This document shows, one piece after another, positions 6,913 through 10,299 of a stretch of DNA of 10,299 nt (its first letter is position 1; the number at the start of each line of letters is the position of its first letter). Source of the DNA: UMGS755 sp045595795. Its GTDB lineage: Bacteria; Bacillota; Clostridia; UBA1381; UBA9506. The stretch covers positions 1 to 10,299 of the forward strand of contig JAZOBC010000031.1 in the NCBI GenBank assembly GCA_045595795.1. Reading direction: 5' to 3'. The notes under the pieces are model-generated. The model was not told the DNA's origin and ran no database searches. It worked only from the letters and a program-made list of their open reading frames with translations. A program made the translations under genes and the position numbers.

Positions 6913-6978
6913 TTCCTACTAATTAGAGGATCTTGTGCGAACACCCTTGTTCCCTTGATTCTAAATAGGAGGTTTACG

Positions 6979-8487
6979 ATGAGTACAATGAACAAACTGG
7001 CTAATCTCCAGGCTCGCCGTGCTGAAATTTTAGCAGGCAATGCCGAGAAAACAGCCAAACAGCACGATGCCGGCAAGCTGACGGCTCGTGAACGAATTGC
7101 TCTACTGTTTGATGAAGGTAGCTTCATTGAATTAGACGCTTTAGCAGGCAAAGACGGCGCCCCCTGCGATGGTGTTATTTGTGGTTACGGTACTGTGGAC
7201 CTACGTCCCGTTTTTGCCTATAGCCAGGACTTCACCGTAATGGGTGGCTCTGTGGGCGCTCTCCACGGCAGAAAAATTGCCAAGGTTTTAGACATGGCAA
7301 TGAAAACCGGTGCACCGGTTGTAGCGATGCTGGATTCCGGCGGTGCCAGAATTCAGGAAGGCTCCGATGCCCTGCAGGCAATGGGAACCATTATGCAAAA
7401 AACAGCCTTGGCTTCCGGCGTTGTACCGCAGATTGCCGCTGTGATGGGCCCTTGTGCCGGTGGTGCAGCCGCTACTGCCACACTGTCTGACTTTGTTTTC
7501 ATGACAAAAGATGCAGCTTCTCTTTATCTCTCCAGCCCCTCTGCCATTAAAGGCAGCACAGGCGAAGTCGCCGACGGCATTGGCAGTGCTGAAGCAAACG
7601 CATCTATCAGCGGTAACTGCCACATGGTTTGTGATAACGATGAAGCCCTGCTCTCTTCCGTGAGAAATCTGCTTTCTTACCTACCCTCTAACAATTTAGA
7701 GGATGCTCCCTTTGTAGAAACCGATGATATCAACCGTGTCTCCCCCGCATTAAACAGCATCATTCCCGATGCTGACGAAGCAGGCTATGATGTAAAAACC
7801 ATTATTACTGAGATCACCGATAACGGTTCTATGCTGGAGATTGCCGCAGACTATGCAAAATCAATGGTAACTGCTTTAGGTCGTTTAAACGGTGCAACTG
7901 TCGGCTTTGTTGCAAACCAGGCAGCCGAGGGCGGTTTGGTTGATGCAAAAGCGGCAGAAAAAGCTGCTCGCTTTGTTCGTTTCTGTGATAGCTTTAACAT
8001 TCCCTTGGTTACCTTAACCGATACCGATGGTTATGTTGCCAGCGCTGGCGAAGAAAATGCAGGCATTGCCCGTAAAATCGGCGCACTGGCTTTTGCATAT
8101 GCTGAAGCAACTGTTCCTAAAATTAACGTAATTCTTCGCAAGGCTTGCGGTAGTGCATACATTGCTATGGGTTCTAAGCACATTGGCGCAGACATGGCCT
8201 ATGCTTGGCCCACAGCTCAGATTTCCGTTATGCAGGCAGAAGGTGCTGCCAATATTATTTACAGAAAAGAACTGCAGCAGGCTGATGATCCCATTCGTGC
8301 ACGCAGCGAGTTTGTTGAAAGCTTTAAAGAAACCTATGCAAACCCCTTTGAGGCTGCTAAACTTGGCTATGTTGACGATGTGATTGAGCCTGATTCTTCA
8401 AGACCCAGAATCATTGCGGCCCTTTTGATGCTTGCCGGCAAGCGTGAAAATCTCCCTGCTAAAAAGCACGGCACCATGCCGATGTAA
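6979..8487 (+). CDS. mmdA: Carboxyltransferase subunit of a biotin-dependent acyl-CoA decarboxylase (MmdA-like)
   Basis: The 502-residue protein belongs to the acyl-CoA carboxyltransferase family (PccB/MmdA), near the usual MmdA length of about 510. It has KLTARERIALLFDEGSF near the N-terminus and two crotonase-fold oxyanion segments, SGGARIQEG (about 119-127) and MGPCAGGAA (about 156-164). LPSNNLEDAPFVETDD, AEATVPKINVI and the C-terminal KKHGTMPM are also typical of decarboxylase subunits. It would transfer the carboxyl group from an acyl-CoA, probably methylmalonyl-CoA, to biotin on the carrier encoded downstream. The ATG at 6979 is preferred over an in-frame upstream ATG at 6955 because AGGAGG (6967-6972) lies 6 bases before it. 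The usual DVPGFLPG segment is replaced by TDTDGYVAS, as in a divergent clostridial-type branch, so the acyl-CoA substrate is uncertain. The neighbouring OadG, biotin carrier and beta subunit genes support a Na+-pumping decarboxylase. Confidence 0.9.
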   Translation: MSTMNKLANLQARRAEILAGNAEKTAKQHDAGKLTARERIALLFDEGSFIELDALAGKDGAPCDGVICGYGTVDLRPVFAYSQDFTVMGGSVGALHGRKIAKVLDMAMKTGAPVVAMLDSGGARIQEGSDALQAMGTIMQKTALASGVVPQIAAVMGPCAGGAAATATLSDFVFMTKDAASLYLSSPSAIKGSTGEVADGIGSAEANASISGNCHMVCDNDEALLSSVRNLLSYLPSNNLEDAPFVETDDINRVSPALNSIIPDADEAGYDVKTIITEITDNGSMLEIAADYAKSMVTALGRLNGATVGFVANQAAEGGLVDAKAAEKAARFVRFCDSFNIPLVTLTDTDGYVASAGEENAGIARKIGALAFAYAEATVPKINVILRKACGSAYIAMGSKHIGADMAYAWPTAQISVMQAEGAANIIYRKELQQADDPIRARSEFVESFKETYANPFEAAKLGYVDDVIEPDSSRPRIIAALLMLAGKRENLPAKKHGTMPM

Positions 8488-8505
8488 GTGAAAGGACGGA
8501 TCGTA

Positions 8506-8835
8506 ATGGAAAACATCACACAAGGTGCGGTTGTTGCCGTCATCGGTATCTGCACCGTGTTCACGGTTCTGGCAATTCTGTGGGGCGTTTTAGAACTGAT
8601 GCGTATTGTATTCACAGCGAAAAAGAAGCCCGCAGCCGCTCCGGCAGCACAAGCTGCTCCGGCACCGGTTCTTGCTGCAGCAGAAGATGACAGCGAGCTA
8701 ATCGCTGTACTCACCGCTGCAATCGCCGCCAGCTTAAACCAGTCTACCTACAATTTAAAAATTAAATCATACCGTCGGGTTGATTCGGCTCCGATCTGGA
8801 ACAAAACCGCACGTCGCGACAACTTGATCGGTTAA
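8506..8835 (+). CDS. OadG/MmdD-type membrane anchor subunit of the decarboxylase
   Basis: This 109-residue protein (MENITQGAVVAVIGICTVFT...) has one N-terminal membrane helix at about residues 8-35. A Pro/Ala-rich linker with a Lys patch follows (36-60), then a small C-terminal domain with EDDSELIAVLTAAIAASL and a basic tail containing IKSYRRVD. That is the architecture of OadG/MmdD gamma-delta subunits, which hold the carboxyltransferase and beta subunits together at the membrane. ATG 8506 is chosen because AAAGGA (8491-8496) lies 9 bases upstream; a GTG at 8488, directly after the mmdA stop, would put the ribosome binding site inside the gene. The 18-base gap and shared strand indicate cotranscription with mmdA. 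Sequence conservation in this family is low, so the assignment rests on architecture and context as well as on the C-terminal motif. Confidence 0.85.
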   Translation: MENITQGAVVAVIGICTVFTVLAILWGVLELMRIVFTAKKKPAAAPAAQAAPAPVLAAAEDDSELIAVLTAAIAASLNQSTYNLKIKSYRRVDSAPIWNKTARRDNLIG

Positions 8836-8860
8836 GACAAAAATAAAGGAGGATAATTCC

Positions 8861-9232
8861 ATGAGAAAATTTATGATAAACGTAAACGGTAAATCCTATG
8901 AGGTTGATGTTGAAGAAATCACCGGTGGCGCTCCCGCCGCCATGTCCACTCCTGCTCCTGCTGCAGCACCCGCTGCTGCTCCGGCTCCCGCTGCACCTGC
9001 TGCAACCGGTTCTGCCGGCGCTGTGTCCGTGACTGCACCCATGCCCGGTAATGTTATTTCTGTTAAAGTAAAAGTGGGCGACACTGTTAAAAGCGGACAA
9101 CCCGTTGTTGTGTTGGAAGCTATGAAAATGGAGAACGAAATTGTGGCTCCTCAGGATGGAACCATTGCGTCTGTTAATGTTTCCCAGGGTGCTTCTGTTA
9201 ACAACGGCGATGTGCTTGTGACCATGAACTAA
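8861..9232 (+). CDS. mmdC: Biotin carboxyl carrier subunit of the decarboxylase (MmdC-like)
   Basis: The 123-residue protein begins MRKFMINVNGKSYEVDVEEI, the usual short N-terminal segment of decarboxylase biotin carriers. A flexible Ala/Pro linker (about 24-50) leads to a complete biotinyl domain (about 55-123). The biotinylation motif is EAMKMEN with the modified lysine at K89, and APMPGNVISVKVKVGD is the matching first half of the barrel. In the cell the biotin would carry carboxyl groups from MmdA to the membrane beta subunit. AAAGGAGG (8845-8852) lies 8 bases before the ATG. The low-complexity GCT/CCT-rich linker is normal for the family, where it lets the biotin swing between active sites. 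A biotin ligase is required but is not encoded in this window. Confidence 0.95.
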   Translation: MRKFMINVNGKSYEVDVEEITGGAPAAMSTPAPAAAPAAAPAPAAPAATGSAGAVSVTAPMPGNVISVKVKVGDTVKSGQPVVVLEAMKMENEIVAPQDGTIASVNVSQGASVNNGDVLVTMN

Positions 9233-9259
9233 CGCATTTCTTGCGAAAGGGTGATTTTG

Positions 9260-10299
9260 TTGAATTTATTTGTAGAAGGAATCACCAGCTTTATTCAAAA
9301 CACCGGTTTGGCAAAGCTCTTTGCTGCCACAGAAGGCACAGCTGTAGCTTTTGCCGGTGTGGACTTTGGAACCATAATAATGCTGGCGGTTGCCTGTGTG
9401 TTAATTTATCTTGCTATTGGTAAGCAATTTGAGCCGCTTTTGCTGCTCCCTATTTCATTTGGTATGTTGCTCGCCAATTTGCCTATGTCCAACCTGATGC
9501 ACAATATCCTCTTCGTTGGTAATGGTGATCCAAACTTTGTGATGAGTTTTGGAGATATCTTACATCACGGTGGACTCTTAGACCTATTGTATTTAGGTGT
9601 TAAGCTGGGTATTTATCCCTCATTGATTTTTATCGGCATTGGTGCAATGACGGACTTTTCACCGCTCATTGCAAATCCCAAGAGCCTTTTACTCGGTGCT
9701 GCTGCACAGCTTGGCGTGTTCGCCGCCTTCTTCGGCGCACTGTTTTTACCGGGCTTCGGTCTCAAAGACGCAATGAGCATTGGTATCATCGGTGGCGCCG
9801 ATGGCCCGACGGCCATTTTGGTTACCATGATGGTTGAGGCAGTAAGGTCTGCAATGATAGTAGTTGTTATAGGCGTTGCGCTGATCATTGTTGCAGTTAT
9901 TATATCTATCATTATGGCAAAGAGTTTTACTGATCCCGTTAAGGCAGTTAGCGATTCTCTTGTGGCACTATCAGATGGCAGATTTGTAATGGTGGAAAAG
10001 TTTGATGCCAGAAAAGATGAATTTGGCGCTATTTCAAAGGCTACCAATTCAGTTATTCAGAAACTGGATGATATAGTTACCAGTATAAAACGCTCTGCCA
10101 GTGACGTGGGTAGTTCCTCAGAAGAGCTGTCAGATATGGCTAATCAGATTTCACAGACAGCAGAAGATGTTTCAAATGCAGTTCAGGAGATCGCATCAGG
10201 AGCTACACAGCAGGCTGATGAGATCCAGCAGGCTTCTGAGAATGTAGGAAGAATTGGTGAGGCAGTAGGAGATGTTCAGAATTCTACAGGCAGCCTTTC
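9260..10299 (+). CDS. mmdB: Decarboxylase beta-subunit (MmdB/OadB) N-terminus fused in frame to a chemoreceptor; partial
   Basis: The frame opens at TTG 9260 (or the adjacent TTG 9257), 6 bases after the AAAGGGTG ribosome binding site (9246-9253), and stays open to the window edge (346 codons). Residues 1 to about 188 are a normal Na+-translocating decarboxylase beta-subunit start: NLFVEGITSFIQNTGLAKL, hydrophobic helices, GVKLGIYPSLIFIGIGAMTDFSPL, and the ion-site segment IGIIGGADGPTAI (to 9817). The usual remaining half (about 180 residues, with the second half of the ion pathway) is absent. Instead the frame continues as VRSAMIVVVIGVALIIVAVI, a HAMP domain and a chemoreceptor coiled coil. 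As encoded, this product could not be a working beta subunit. A contig chimera is the simplest explanation; a true fusion or rearrangement cannot be excluded from sequence alone. Confidence 0.75.
   Translation, partial: MNLFVEGITSFIQNTGLAKLFAATEGTAVAFAGVDFGTIIMLAVACVLIYLAIGKQFEPLLLLPISFGMLLANLPMSNLMHNILFVGNGDPNFVMSFGDILHHGGLLDLLYLGVKLGIYPSLIFIGIGAMTDFSPLIANPKSLLLGAAAQLGVFAAFFGALFLPGFGLKDAMSIGIIGGADGPTAILVTMMVEAVRSAMIVVVIGVALIIVAVIISIIMAKSFTDPVKAVSDSLVALSDGRFVMVEKFDARKDEFGAISKATNSVIQKLDDIVTSIKRSASDVGSSSEELSDMANQISQTAEDVSNAVQEIASGATQQADEIQQASENVGRIGEAVGDVQNSTGSL
9842..10299 (+). other. Methyl-accepting chemotaxis protein segment: TM helix, HAMP, start of signalling domain
   Basis: In the same frame as the beta-subunit start, about residues 195-219 form one membrane helix (SAMIVVVIGVALIIVAVIIS). 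A HAMP domain follows at about 220-275, with KSFTDPVKAVSDSL, LSDGRF and the signature RKDEFGAIS (D253, E254). The heptad-rich start of a cytoplasmic chemoreceptor domain comes next (SSSEELSDMANQISQTAEDV, then ATQQADEIQQASENV), with Gln/Glu pairs like those of methylation helices. The conserved hairpin tip lies beyond the window. No ligand-binding region precedes the helix. Codon choice shifts modestly from upstream: all nine Gln codons are CAG and four of five Arg codons are AGA/AGG. This suggests, but does not prove, a different source genome. Confidence 0.85.

Noticed and set aside
8940..9010. Repeated GCT/CCT-rich triplets resembling a tandem repeat
   Set aside because: They encode the Ala/Pro linker normal for biotin carrier proteins.
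6979..9232. Glutaconyl-CoA decarboxylase instead of methylmalonyl-CoA type
   Set aside because: The alpha subunit is about 500 residues, the MmdA size, while GcdA is nearer 580-590; the exact substrate is still left open.
9241..9423. 60-residue plus-strand frame after mmdC
   Set aside because: It is an out-of-frame shadow of the beta-subunit gene; the beta-subunit frame from TTG 9260 has clear family sequence.
1..10299. CRISPR arrays, tRNA or rRNA genes, insertion sequences, prophage genes
   Set aside because: No regularly spaced repeats, cloverleaf with conserved tRNA blocks, transposase motifs or phage-type genes were seen.

Overview
The window looks like a piece of an anaerobic, low-to-mid GC Gram-positive genome, most likely a gut-type clostridium (Oscillospiraceae/Ruminococcaceae-like, though that rank is inference). 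Reasons: strong AGGAGG-type ribosome binding sites, tightly packed same-strand operons, a YkvI-family membrane protein, a DUF1858 redox-disulfide protein, and a biotin-dependent decarboxylase sodium pump. It may be a metagenomic contig, because the last 470 bases join two unrelated protein families.

Layout. (1) The 5' part of a YkvI-like membrane protein gene lies on the minus strand and runs off the left edge (831 down to 1). (2) A 420-base AT-rich divergent spacer (832-1253) holds several DnaA-box-like 9-mers and a good sigma-A promoter. (3) A plus-strand operon follows: a HisD-family dehydrogenase, an IGPD (HisB)-family protein overlapping it by 4 bases, a long HAD-family phosphatase and a small DUF1858 protein, closed by a strong intrinsic terminator at 4491-4525. 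(4) Just 22 bases after that terminator starts a single-HMA Cu(I)-exporting P1B ATPase (CopA type). (5) A new promoter (TTGTAT-17-TATAAT) and a structured leader of about 160 nt precede a decarboxylase operon: carboxyltransferase (MmdA), membrane anchor (OadG/MmdD type), biotin carrier (MmdC), and the beginning of the membrane beta subunit (MmdB). (6) After about 190 residues the beta-subunit frame passes directly into a transmembrane-HAMP-chemoreceptor sequence, which continues to the right edge.

How the genes fit. The mmd genes encode a Na+-pumping acyl-CoA (probably methylmalonyl-CoA) decarboxylase: MmdA moves the carboxyl group to biotin on MmdC, OadG assembles the complex at the membrane, and the beta subunit decarboxylates carboxybiotin and exports Na+. 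The HisD/IGPD/HAD trio resembles three histidine-biosynthesis activities, but both the HisD-like and IGPD-like proteins lack metal-binding residues of the classical enzymes and no other his gene is present. It may therefore serve another, undescribed reaction. The most striking points are this divergent trio, the MmdB-chemoreceptor junction (probably an assembly chimera, possibly a real fusion), and the DnaA-box cluster in the divergent spacer.
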